From NCBI GenBank assembly GCA_964393825.1, contig CAYMUY010000006.1, forward strand, positions 1 through 64,000: a stretch of DNA of 64,000 nucleotides, read 5' to 3'. Positions 1 through 7,818 of this stretch are shown here, in pieces. Numbering within the stretch: position 1 is the stretch's first letter; every line of letters begins with the position of its first letter. Origin of the DNA: PFJX01 sp964393825. GTDB lineage: Bacteria; Pseudomonadota; Gammaproteobacteria; Burkholderiales; Thiobacillaceae. The position numbers were made by a program, and so were the translations under genes. A model generated the notes under the pieces. That model did no database searches, had not been told where the DNA came from, and saw only the letters and a list, made by a program, of their open reading frames with translations.

Positions 1-662
1 ACAACCTGAAGCCGGCGCGCTACATGAACAACATGCACGACGACATGAACGGCTCGGCGGTGGCGCTGGGCATCCTGCTCGCCGCCAGCCGACTGAAGCT
101 GCCGCTGAAGCTGGAGGTGTGGCTGGCGATCGCGCAGAACCACCTCTCGCCCGAGGCCTACACCCAGAACGAGGTGGTGACGGCGATGAACGGCACCAGC
201 ATCGAGATCGTCCACACCGACGCCGAGGGCCGCATGGTGCTGGCCGACACCCTGGCTCTGGCGGCGCGGGAAAAACCGGCCGCGATCATCGACTTTGCCA
301 CCCTCACCGGTAGCATGGCGGTGGCCCTGGGCGAGCGCATGAGCGGCGTGATTTCCAACCGCGACGACCTCGCCGCCCGCGCCGTGGCGGCGGGCCAGGC
401 CAGCGGCGAGCGGGTGGTGGCCTTCCCGCTGCCGGAGGATTACGACGAGGCGCTGGACTCGACGGTGGCCGACGTCAAGCAATGCACCCTCGATGGCGAG
501 GCCGACCACCTCCTCGCCGCACTGTTCCTCAAGCGTTTCGTTGGTGACATCCCCTGGCTGCATGTCGACCTCTCCGCCAGCCGCTGCAAGGGCGGCCTCG
601 GCGCCGCCGGAACGGATATCACCGGCTTCGGCGTCGGGCTCGGCCTGGCCTTGCTGGAATAG
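1..662 (+). CDS. M17 leucyl aminopeptidase family protein, C-terminal part (5' end outside window)
   Basis: The frame is open from base 3, so the start lies upstream. The fragment is the C-terminal catalytic domain of an M17 zinc/manganese aminopeptidase, which removes N-terminal residues from peptides in the cytoplasm. It shows the metal and active-site signature as HTDAEGRM (canonical NTDAEGRL), preceded by an MHDDMNGSA segment matching MKYDMCGAA of PepA. The TLTGSMAVALGERM and GTDITGFGVGLGLALLE-like tail are also family-typical. A second, complete M17 enzyme (pepA) lies at 60273-61763 and is clearly diverged from it, so this is probably a paralogue of the PepB or general M17 type. The ATP-grasp operon begins 63 bases downstream. 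Confidence 0.85.
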   Translation, partial: NLKPARYMNNMHDDMNGSAVALGILLAASRLKLPLKLEVWLAIAQNHLSPEAYTQNEVVTAMNGTSIEIVHTDAEGRMVLADTLALAAREKPAAIIDFATLTGSMAVALGERMSGVISNRDDLAARAVAAGQASGERVVAFPLPEDYDEALDSTVADVKQCTLDGEADHLLAALFLKRFVGDIPWLHVDLSASRCKGGLGAAGTDITGFGVGLGLALLE

Positions 663-725
663 TCGCCGGTTTGATCCACGGCTGGCACGCCCCTTGCAAG
701 GTTGGCTCCATAAAGGAGCAAACCC

Positions 726-2174
726 ATGACCACCCTGGCGCGCGATTACCCAAGCACTGATTTCTTCGATGAACTGATCGCGCCCGACGGCCAGCCCCGT
801 GCCGCCGCGCGCACCCTGTTCGAACACCTCGATGCCATCGACGGCGCCGGTCTCGATGCGCGGCGCGACGCGGTGAACGCCGCCATCATGACCACCGGCA
901 TCACCTTCACGGTCTACAGCGAGGCCGGCAACATCGACCGCGCCTGGCCCTTCGACATCATTCCCCGGGTGATGTCGCGGCAGGAATGGACGCGCATCGA
1001 GGCCGGCCTGAAACAACGGTTGACCGCGCTGAACCTGTTCATCAACGACCTCTACAACGAGCAGCGCATCGTCAAGGATGGGGTCTTCCCGCTCGACGTG
1101 CTGGAAGGATCGAAGAACTTCAGGGCGCAGTGCATGGGCATGACGCCCCGATTTGGGGTGTGGGCGCACGTCTGCGGCACCGATTTGGTGCGCGACAAGG
1201 ACGGCACGGTCTATGTCCTGGAAGACAACCTGCGCGTGCCCTCCGGCGTCTCCTACATGCTGGAGAACCGGCAGTTGATGAAGCGCCTGTTCCCGGAGCT
1301 GTTCCAGGCCTCCCACATCCTGCCGGTGGACGACTACCCCGCCCGCCTCTACGACACCCTCGCCGCCCTGTCGCCGCGCAAGGGCAGCCGCCCGGTGGTG
1401 ACCGTGCTCACCCCGGGCATCTACAACTCCGCCTATTTCGAGCACAGCTACCTGGCGCAGAAGATGGGCGCGGTGCTGGTGGAAGGCAGCGACCTGGTGG
1501 TGGAAGCGGACGATTGCGTCTACATGAAGACCATCACGGGTCTCAGGAGGGTGGACGTGATCTACCGCCGCATCGACGACGACTTCCTCGACCCGGAGGC
1601 CTTCCGTCCCGACTCCGCGCTTGGGGTCAAAGGCCTGATGCGCGCCTGGCACGCCGGCAATGTCGGCATCGCCAATGCGCCGGGGGCCGGGGTGGCGGAC
1701 GACAAGGTGGTCTATGCCTTCGTGCCCAAGGTGATCAAGTACTACCTGGACGAGGAGCCGATCATCCCCAATGTGCCCAGCTATCTGTGCATGTATGAGG
1801 AAGACCGCGACTACGTCCTCGCCCACCTGGACCAGCTGGTGGTGAAGCCGGCCAACGAATCCGGCGGCTACGGCATGCTGATCGGCCCGCGCGCCACCCC
1901 GGAGGAGCGCGAGACATTCGCCGAACTGATCCGCGCCAACCCGCGCAACTACATGGCCCAGCCGACGCTGGCCCTGTCCACCGCGCCCACCCTGGTCGAC
2001 GACCACATGGAGCCGCGCCACCTCGACCTGCGCCCCTTCATCCTCCAGTCTGACAAGCTCTACTGCACCACCGGCGGGCTGACGCGGGTGGCGATGCAGG
2101 CCGGCTCCCTGGTGGTGAACTCGTCGCAGGGCGGCGGCGCCAAGGACACCTGGATCGTCGATGTCGAGGAATGA
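726..2174 (+). CDS. Circularly permuted type 2 ATP-grasp protein (DUF404/DUF407)
   Basis: The 482-residue protein has the look of the circularly permuted ATP-grasp family, whose members probably ligate an amine to a carboxylate using ATP; the substrate is unknown. An ATP-grasp-like KPANESGGYGM segment sits near residue 375, and a VLEDNLRVPSGVSYMLENR-type block near residue 160 is family-typical. The start is well supported by an AAAGGAG seven bases upstream of the ATG. It is followed 45 bases later by its usual partner, an alpha-E protein, and then by a VOC-like protein. In many genomes this pair is accompanied by a transglutaminase-like protease, which is absent here. The family may take part in peptide or ergot-like ligation, but this is inference. 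Confidence 0.88.
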   Translation: MTTLARDYPSTDFFDELIAPDGQPRAAARTLFEHLDAIDGAGLDARRDAVNAAIMTTGITFTVYSEAGNIDRAWPFDIIPRVMSRQEWTRIEAGLKQRLTALNLFINDLYNEQRIVKDGVFPLDVLEGSKNFRAQCMGMTPRFGVWAHVCGTDLVRDKDGTVYVLEDNLRVPSGVSYMLENRQLMKRLFPELFQASHILPVDDYPARLYDTLAALSPRKGSRPVVTVLTPGIYNSAYFEHSYLAQKMGAVLVEGSDLVVEADDCVYMKTITGLRRVDVIYRRIDDDFLDPEAFRPDSALGVKGLMRAWHAGNVGIANAPGAGVADDKVVYAFVPKVIKYYLDEEPIIPNVPSYLCMYEEDRDYVLAHLDQLVVKPANESGGYGMLIGPRATPEERETFAELIRANPRNYMAQPTLALSTAPTLVDDHMEPRHLDLRPFILQSDKLYCTTGGLTRVAMQAGSLVVNSSQGGGAKDTWIVDVEE

Positions 2175-2219
2175 AACTGATCGGTGCGCGCGGCGCACCC
2201 CACCCAAGCGGAGCTGACC

Positions 2220-3173
2220 ATGCTTTCCCGAGTCGCTGAAAGTCTCTACTGGATGTCGCGTTATCTCGAACGCGCCGAAAATACTGCTCGCTTCATCAAC
2301 AGCACCACCCAGGTCCTGCTCGACCTGCCGCGTGGCGCCTCGTTCGGCTGGGACGCGCTGCTCAAGGTCGCCGGCCTCGACGCGCTCTATCACAAGCACT
2401 ACCTCACCGCCAACGAGACGGACATCATGCGTTTCCTGATCCTGGACGAACGCAACCCCGGCTCCATCGTCGCCAGCATCCACAGCGCCCGCGAGAACAC
2501 CCGCACCTTCCGCGAAGTGCTGCCGATGGAAATCTGGGAGCGGATCAACGCCCTCTATCTCTACACCCGCGACAACGCCGCCCGCGCCACCCACAGCCGC
2601 AGCCAGTGCTACGAAGTGCTGAATGGCGTGATCGAACGGCGGCAATCGGTGATCGGCCTGCTGGTCGGCTCGATGAGCGAGGACCTTGCCTACCAGTTCC
2701 TCAAGCTGGGCCGCAACCTGGAACGCGCCGACATGACCACCCGCATCATCGACGTCAACTCCGCCGTGCGGGTGCCGGAGGACGCCGCCGCCGCCGAGAC
2801 CGCGCGCGAGCGCCTCTGGATGAGCACACTCAACGCGCTGTCCGCCTACCAGATGTATCGCCAGCACGTCGGCGTCCATATCGAAGGCCCGGCGGTGGTG
2901 CGCTTCCTCCTGCGCGATCCGCACTTCCCGCGCACCGTGACGCATTGCCTGGGCGAGATCGAGAGCTGCCTGTCGGTGCTGACCAACTACCAGGAGCCCC
3001 TGCGCATCGCCCGCCGTGCCTGGAGCAGGCTGGAAACGATGAACCTGGACGACGTCTCGCCAGCCCCCCTGCACGAACACCTCGACCAGATCCAGGCCGC
3101 TCTCGGTGATCTGCATACCGCCATCTCCCGCCAGTACTTCTCGCTACACCAACAGGCGCAGGCCCAACAATGA
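2220..3173 (+). CDS. Alpha-E domain protein (DUF403)
   Basis: The 317-residue protein begins with MLSRVAESLYWMSRYLERAE, the characteristic opening of the all-helical alpha-E family, which almost always accompanies circularly permuted ATP-grasp genes. I chose the ATG at 2220 over an upstream in-frame codon because GGAG precedes it at good spacing and the family start aligns exactly there. Conserved RSQCYEVLNGVI and FLKLGRNLERADMTTRIID stretches match family helices. Its biochemical role is not known; it probably forms a complex with or presents substrate to the ATP-grasp partner. Its stop overlaps the next start (ATGA), showing translational coupling. Confidence 0.88.
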   Translation: MLSRVAESLYWMSRYLERAENTARFINSTTQVLLDLPRGASFGWDALLKVAGLDALYHKHYLTANETDIMRFLILDERNPGSIVASIHSARENTRTFREVLPMEIWERINALYLYTRDNAARATHSRSQCYEVLNGVIERRQSVIGLLVGSMSEDLAYQFLKLGRNLERADMTTRIIDVNSAVRVPEDAAAAETARERLWMSTLNALSAYQMYRQHVGVHIEGPAVVRFLLRDPHFPRTVTHCLGEIESCLSVLTNYQEPLRIARRAWSRLETMNLDDVSPAPLHEHLDQIQAALGDLHTAISRQYFSLHQQAQAQQ

Positions 3174-4414
3174 TCCCCACTTCCCTCGACTTCCCCCGCT
3201 ACGGCGACAAACTGAATTCCGATTTCTTCGAGGAATTCCTGGTGCAACTGCTGGAGGACCGCGACCGCAGCGGGCTCACCAGCCTGATCCGGCAGGTCGA
3301 CGCCCTGATGATCACGGTGGAACCCGGCCACTCCCTCGCCTACGTCGGCGAACTGTGCCTGATGACGCCCTATCACTACCTGGTCACGCTGGAGTCGGAA
3401 AGCCACTACACCCATATCCTGCGCATCGACATGAATTCGCCCGACATACTGGTGCGGGAAGTGAAGGACCCCAACACCCGCGGCATCTTCCGCAGCCTCA
3501 ACGAGGTCTACCCGATCGGCGCGCAGAAGCCCAACTCGCGCTATATGGGTGAAATCTTCCGCGTCGGCAGCCTGCACGACGTCGTCGAACTGCAGAAGGG
3601 ACGCGATGTCCGCTTCTTCAACCAGGACCAGATCCGCCGCCTGGAACTGCCCGGCAACATGGCCGTGGTGAAGCCCAGCCCCTACACCCACAACATCGTC
3701 GGCTACTGGGAACGGCCGGAACACAATATTCGCGTCTACCCGCTCGGCCTCTCCAGCATCCGCCCCGACGTCCAGGCCGCCTACGAGGCCGCCAAGGCCA
3801 CCCAGGAGAAACTCGGCCTGGACAAGCTGCTGCTGCCCATCGACCACCTCGCCACCCGCGTCTACAGCCAGAACCGCGAAGCCGCCATCCTCGAATACCT
3901 CACCCTCACCAGCTATTACTACTGGGGCTCCTACGACATCGCCGATCAGAACTCGTCGACCAACGTCACCAAGAGCGTCCACCACGCCAACGAACTGGAA
4001 AGCCCGGCCAAGGTCTTCACCGCCGCCAACCACCCCTACTTCGTCAACCACCTGCTGCAACTCCCCTCCCCCACCGAAGCCTTCGTGCGCAACTACGGCC
4101 CCCGCCTGCACCATGTCGCGGTGGCGGTGAACGACGGCCACACCGGTGGCAAGGCCAACATCGACTACGTGGTGGACGCCCTGCGCGACTGCGGCCAGAA
4201 CTTCCTGCTCGACGTCATCGGCAGCGAGGAAGAAGGCCTCAAGCAGATCTTCTCCAGCGCCTCGGAATATTCCAGCCTGATCATCGAATACGTGCAGCGC
4301 TTCGGCGACTTCCAGGGTTTCTTCACCAAGGGCAACGTCGCCCGCCTGACCCATGCCGCCGGCGTCGAGGAAGGGCTACGGGAAATGGACGCGGAAGCGC
4401 GTGCCGCGCGTTGA
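3170..4414 (+). CDS. Uncharacterised protein with a VOC / HPPD-like C-terminal half
   Basis: The 414-residue protein is translationally coupled to the alpha-E gene. I do not recognise a named family for the whole length. Residues 220-390 resemble the vicinal oxygen chelate fold of 4-hydroxyphenylpyruvate dioxygenase: PIDHLATRV (His226), LHHVAVAV (His315) and IIEYVQRFGDFQGFFTKGN (Glu373) occur in the order and contexts of the His-His-Glu iron triad of that enzyme. The N-terminal 200 residues (rich in YHYLVTLESESHYTHI and YMGEIFRVGSLHDVV) look like a separate domain without an obvious relative. It may be a non-haem iron enzyme modifying the product of the ATP-grasp pair; this is inference. Confidence 0.7.
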   Translation: MIPTSLDFPRYGDKLNSDFFEEFLVQLLEDRDRSGLTSLIRQVDALMITVEPGHSLAYVGELCLMTPYHYLVTLESESHYTHILRIDMNSPDILVREVKDPNTRGIFRSLNEVYPIGAQKPNSRYMGEIFRVGSLHDVVELQKGRDVRFFNQDQIRRLELPGNMAVVKPSPYTHNIVGYWERPEHNIRVYPLGLSSIRPDVQAAYEAAKATQEKLGLDKLLLPIDHLATRVYSQNREAAILEYLTLTSYYYWGSYDIADQNSSTNVTKSVHHANELESPAKVFTAANHPYFVNHLLQLPSPTEAFVRNYGPRLHHVAVAVNDGHTGGKANIDYVVDALRDCGQNFLLDVIGSEEEGLKQIFSSASEYSSLIIEYVQRFGDFQGFFTKGNVARLTHAAGVEEGLREMDAEARAAR

Positions 4415-4601
4415 CGTTCCCCGCGCAGGCGGAACAAGCCAGCGTCTTCACGCAAGACAAGGTGAATCCACTTCGACCTGATCCAGGTGCCTGCCACGCG
4501 ATTGACCGGGAGCCGACACCTCACCATAGTCGCGGCTGTCGACAGGCTCCTGCTCAACAACACGCCCGTCATCCATTGATAGTCATCGTGTTCGCAAGCA
4601 G

Positions 4602-5033
4602 ATGGATCAACAACAGACCTTCCATGACGCCCTGTTTCAAGGCCTCAACGCCCTGGAGGAAACCACGTTCCCGCGCACCTGCGCGACCTGTGGACGCGTG
4701 TATGAAACGGCAGAGCAGTATCTGCGGGAAACCGGCAATGTCAGCGGCCACAACTCCGGATTGAAAGAGAGCCTGGACGACAACGGCAACCATTGCGTCG
4801 AGGTCTTCCGCAACTGTGTCTGTGGTTCGACCCTGATGAATGTCTTTGGCAACCGCCGCGATACCACGGCAGCGGGTCTGCGGCGACGTCAGCGGTTCAA
4901 TGAATTGATCGACTTCCTGGTCGCCAGCGAACTGGCTGTCGATGTGGCGCGCCGGGAATTGCTCGTCGTGATGCGCGGCGGCCGCAGCGAAATCCTGGCA
5001 AACTACCAGCCGCCGATCGCGAAAAGACGCTAG
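4602..5033 (+). CDS. Conserved hypothetical Cys-rich protein, putative metal-binding
   Basis: A 143-residue soluble protein that I cannot name. It has a CATC pair (Cys27, Cys30) and a later Cys65, Cys72, Cys74 group (FRNCVCGSTL), a pattern suggesting a zinc or haem-sensing site. An RRRQRFNELIDFLV helix follows at about residue 95. The ribosome-binding site is weak (AAGCAG). It stands alone between the ATP-grasp operon and the convergent DUF192 gene, whose 3' end overlaps it by four bases (5030-5033). The 187 bases upstream show nothing I can interpret. Confidence 0.6.
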   Translation: MDQQQTFHDALFQGLNALEETTFPRTCATCGRVYETAEQYLRETGNVSGHNSGLKESLDDNGNHCVEVFRNCVCGSTLMNVFGNRRDTTAAGLRRRQRFNELIDFLVASELAVDVARRELLVVMRGGRSEILANYQPPIAKRR

Positions 5034-5440
5034 TTTCGCGGCGACCGGGGAAGACCGCTGACTTGCCCGCCCACAGCCACTGCCTGCGCGGCGAACCAGC
5101 CACGTGGCACCTCCAGCGCATAGCGCACCGGGGTCGGGGCACAATGAGACTCCCGGCTCATCGGCACCATGTCGTCCATATCGACGATGACACCATCCTC
5201 GCTGAGGAAGGCAACGGAAAGCGGGATGAAGGTATTGCTCATCCACATGCAGACACGCTGGCGGGCCGGATAGACGAACAGCATCCCTTCACCCGCCGGA
5301 AGGTCATGACGGAACATCAGCCCCCAGGACAAACTCCTCGGACGATCAGCGACGATCACATGCAGGGACTGCCCGGCGACTTGCAGTTCAGCGCGCGGCA
5401 GGGAATGGAACCAGAATGTGTGCACTCCCCAGGCAAGCAT
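5030..5440 (-). CDS. DUF192 family protein
   Basis: A 136-residue DUF192 protein, a small beta-barrel family often exported and of unknown function. Family hallmarks are visible in order: WGLMFRHDLPAGEGMLFVYP, CMWMSNTFIPLSVAFL, DDMVPM and PVRYALEVPRGWFA. The ATG used cuts into a hydrophobic stretch: the frame stays open about 75 bases further upstream and encodes a likely signal/membrane segment (IIPFLRYLSRFLPLAAVFL) with no ATG, GTG or TTG start. Either a rare ATT/ATC start is used or the 5' end has been shifted. It lies 99 bases downstream of the PEP-CTERM gene on the same strand. Confidence 0.8.
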   Translation of the reverse strand: MLAWGVHTFWFHSLPRAELQVAGQSLHVIVADRPRSLSWGLMFRHDLPAGEGMLFVYPARQRVCMWMSNTFIPLSVAFLSEDGVIVDMDDMVPMSRESHCAPTPVRYALEVPRGWFAAQAVAVGGQVSGLPRSPRN

Positions 5441-5539
5441 CAGGAAGACAGCCGCCAGCGGGAGAAAACGGCTGAGGTAGCGCAGGAAAGGAATGATCGA
5501 GGCGAGGCCGGCGCCTCATAACCGGACGCCGGCCCAGTC

Positions 5540-5689
5540 TTACTTGCGGTTGCGACGCGTCGCCAGCAGGGCGGCCAGCCCCAGTCCAAGCAACAGCAGG
5601 GTTTCGGGCTCGGGAATGGTCCCCGGATGAGTTTGAGCCCAGACACTTGCAGACAGAACACTGAGTAACAACGCGGACAAGGTCTTCAT
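5540..5689 (-). CDS. Minimal PEP-CTERM protein (signal peptide plus sorting signal only)
   Basis: A 49-residue protein starting at an ATG preceded by a strong AGGAG seven bases upstream. It consists of a signal peptide (MKTLSALLLSVLSASVWA), a linker of a few residues, and a textbook PEP-CTERM signal: IPEPETLLLLGLGLAALLA followed by TRRNRK. PEP-CTERM tails are recognised by exosortase (EpsH/XrtA) in bacteria making exopolysaccharide. Here almost nothing would remain between the two processing sites. No exosortase gene is in the window. A longer reading from an upstream codon at 5773 lacks a ribosome-binding site and would bury the signal peptide. Confidence 0.75.
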   Translation of the reverse strand: MKTLSALLLSVLSASVWAQTHPGTIPEPETLLLLGLGLAALLATRRNRK

Positions 5690-5876
5690 CGCAGTCTCCT
5701 CAAAAGTTGCGCATCCACGCGCCGGGTTAGCCAAGCACATTCCAGGCCACAGGAATATTACCAATCCATTCAATCAATTAGCGCACGATACCGCAGATCC
5801 GGCACACGCTCCGTAAAATTTTCCGACAACATTAATCGACAATTCTGCATCCTGGGATCCAGAGGATCGAGCCGGA

Positions 5877-6782
5877 TCACCCCCCTTCCGCAACGAACAC
5901 CTCCTCGCTCGCTGCCTGCAGAATGGCCAGTACCGCCGGGTGAGTCAGCCGACGCTCCACGGAGATGGCGTAGAAGCTTTCCAGCAGCGCTTCGGCCTCG
6001 CCGATGACCCGGACGCCATCCTGCTGGCAGACCTCTTCTGCAATTAGCGTGGGCGCCGGGAAAACACCGATGCCGGCCTGACCGAAGGCGCGCATCAGGG
6101 CGCTGTCGTCGAACTCACCGACCACGCGCGGATGCACCTCCCGCGCCGCCAGCCAGCGCAACAAGCGGCCGCGCAAGGTGGTGCCTTCACCCGGAATCAG
6201 CAGGGGAGCGCCTTCAAGACAGGCAGGAAAATCCCCCTGGAGCCTTGCCGCGAGTTGCGGTGTGGCGAACAGGGAGACGCCGCATTCGCCCAGCTTGTGG
6301 CTATAGCCTTTGACCTCCGCCTCGGCCGGCATCGGACTGTCGGAGAGAACGAGATCGAGGCGGTGGATGGCCAGTTCGGCGAGCAGGCGTGGAAGTTTGT
6401 CCTCACGGCAGATGAGGTGCACGGCATCAGGCAGCAGCATGGCCGGAGCGAGCAGGCGGTAGGCGAGCGATTTCGGCAGGACGTCGGCAAGACCGACCCG
6501 GAACAGCAGCGGGCGACCGCTCGGGCTGCCACGCAGCACTTCCTCCAGTTCACCGCCGGTGCGGAAGATGTCGTCGGCATAGGACAGCGCCAGTTCACCC
6601 ATGTCGGTCAGTTCCAGGCGACGACCGACGCGGCGGAACAGGCTCACGCCCAGGTTGCTTTCCAGCAGGGAAATCTGGCCGGAGAGGGTCTGTGGCGTCA
6701 GGTGGAGGCGTTCACTGGCGCGGGTGATGCCGCCATCGCGGGCGACTCGCCAGAAGTAGTGCAACTGCTTATAGTTGATCAT
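5877..6782 (-). CDS. nhaR: LysR-family transcriptional activator, NhaR-like
   Basis: A 301-residue LysR regulator. The N-terminus MINYKQLHYFWRVARDGGITRASERL and LTPQTLSGQISLLE is the distinctive NhaR helix-turn-helix, followed by LFRRVGRRLELTDMGELALSYAD. The effector domain spans residues 90-295. NhaR activates a Na+/H+ antiporter gene in enterics and in other species controls adhesin or stress genes; no nhaA is present here. It is divergent from htpX. A perfect inverted repeat with the LysR T-N11-A form lies two bases upstream of its start codon, consistent with autoregulation. Confidence 0.85.
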   Translation of the reverse strand: MINYKQLHYFWRVARDGGITRASERLHLTPQTLSGQISLLESNLGVSLFRRVGRRLELTDMGELALSYADDIFRTGGELEEVLRGSPSGRPLLFRVGLADVLPKSLAYRLLAPAMLLPDAVHLICREDKLPRLLAELAIHRLDLVLSDSPMPAEAEVKGYSHKLGECGVSLFATPQLAARLQGDFPACLEGAPLLIPGEGTTLRGRLLRWLAAREVHPRVVGEFDDSALMRAFGQAGIGVFPAPTLIAEEVCQQDGVRVIGEAEALLESFYAISVERRLTHPAVLAILQAASEEVFVAEGG

Positions 6783-6783
6783 C

Positions 6784-6798
6784 TTCGTATATTACGAA
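6784..6798. promoter_or_regulatory. Candidate LysR operator (TTCGTA-TAT-TACGAA) between nhaR and htpX
   Basis: A perfect 6-3-6 inverted repeat with T-N11-A spacing, the form bound by LysR regulators, directly next to the nhaR start codon in an AT-rich 99-base divergent spacer. A second palindromic core (ATTCGAAT) lies about 15 bases further toward htpX. The position would let NhaR cover its own ribosome-binding region and possibly act on htpX. Binding is inferred from symmetry and location only. Confidence 0.5.
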
Positions 6799-6881
6799 CG
6801 AACACTAAGTAATATTCGAATTTTATTGATCATTAGTCCAGTCTACGATGCCAGCCTGTCATCGCTCTCTAGGAGTGCCTC

Positions 6882-7772
6882 ATGAAACGCATCGTCCTTT
6901 TCCTCGCCACCAACCTGGCCATCGTGTTCGTTCTATCGATCACCATGCGTCTGCTGGGGGTGGAGCCCTACCTCAACGAAAATGGCCTGAACCTCGGTTC
7001 GCTGCTGATCTTCGCGGCGGTCATGGGTTTCGGTGGTTCCTTCATCTCGCTGGCGATTTCCAAATGGATGGCGAAGAAGTCCGTCGGCGCCCAGGTCATC
7101 ACCGACCCGCGCACGCCGGGCGAACTCTGGCTGATGCAGACCGTGGCGCGGCAGGCGCAGGCGGCGGGCATCAAGATGCCGGAAGTGGCGGTCTACGATT
7201 CGCCGGAAGTGAACGCCTTCGCCACCGGCATGAGCAAGAACAGCTCCCTGGTCGCAGTGTCCACCGGCCTGCTCAACAGCATGACCAGGGAAGAAGCGGA
7301 AGCGGTGCTGGCGCATGAGGTGTCGCACGCGGCCAATGGCGACATGGTGACCATGGCGCTGATCCAGGGCGTGGTGAACACTTTCGTGATGTTCTTCTCG
7401 CGCGTCATCGGCTATCTGGTCGACAAGGTGGTGTTCAAGACCGAGCGCGGTACCGGCCCGGCCTTCTATGTCACGATGATCATCGCGGAACTGGTGCTGG
7501 GCCTGCTCGCTTCGATCATCGTCATGTGGTTCTCACGCCAGCGCGAGTTCCGCGCCGATGCCGGCGGCGCCGCACTTGCCGGTCGCCGCAACATGATCGA
7601 CGCGCTGAAGCGCCTGGGTAACCTGCATCCGGCGCCGTTGCCGGACAAGATGGCGGCCTTCGGCATCGCCGGTGGCGGCGGTGGTGGCCTCAAACGCCTG
7701 TTCATGACCCACCCGCCGATCGAGGAGCGCATCGCCGCCCTGGAAGCCGCCAACGACGGCGTGCGGCGCTGA
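6882..7772 (+). CDS. htpX: Membrane zinc metalloprotease HtpX
   Basis: The 296-residue inner-membrane M48 protease degrades misfolded membrane proteins together with FtsH. It has two N-terminal membrane segments (residues 4-24 and 38-58), the zinc motif HEVSH at 145-149 within EAVLAHEVSHAANGD, two more membrane segments around 155-215, and the REFRADAGGA glutamate-bearing region that supplies the third ligand. The tail FMTHPPIEERIAALE is typical. A TAGGAG site precedes the ATG. It is divergent from nhaR and is followed 46 bases later by a terC-like gene. Confidence 0.95.
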   Translation: MKRIVLFLATNLAIVFVLSITMRLLGVEPYLNENGLNLGSLLIFAAVMGFGGSFISLAISKWMAKKSVGAQVITDPRTPGELWLMQTVARQAQAAGIKMPEVAVYDSPEVNAFATGMSKNSSLVAVSTGLLNSMTREEAEAVLAHEVSHAANGDMVTMALIQGVVNTFVMFFSRVIGYLVDKVVFKTERGTGPAFYVTMIIAELVLGLLASIIVMWFSRQREFRADAGGAALAGRRNMIDALKRLGNLHPAPLPDKMAAFGIAGGGGGGLKRLFMTHPPIEERIAALEAANDGVRR

Positions 7773-7818
7773 CAGTCCGCGAATCGCCCCCTTGTAACGC
7801 CTACCGGAAGCCTCGCCC

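Noticed and set aside
2987..4354. A 455-codon antisense frame over the alpha-E and VOC-like genes
   Set aside because: The plus-strand genes have family motifs and coupled starts; the antisense product is low-complexity Val/Gly/Asp-rich.
4411..4764. A 117-codon frame running from the VOC-like gene into the Cys-rich gene
   Set aside because: It overlaps both neighbours in another frame and shows no family features.
7773..7818. Possible manganese riboswitch (yybP-ykoY) before the terC-like gene
   Set aside because: The spacer is only 46 bases, too short for the aptamer, and lacks its motifs.
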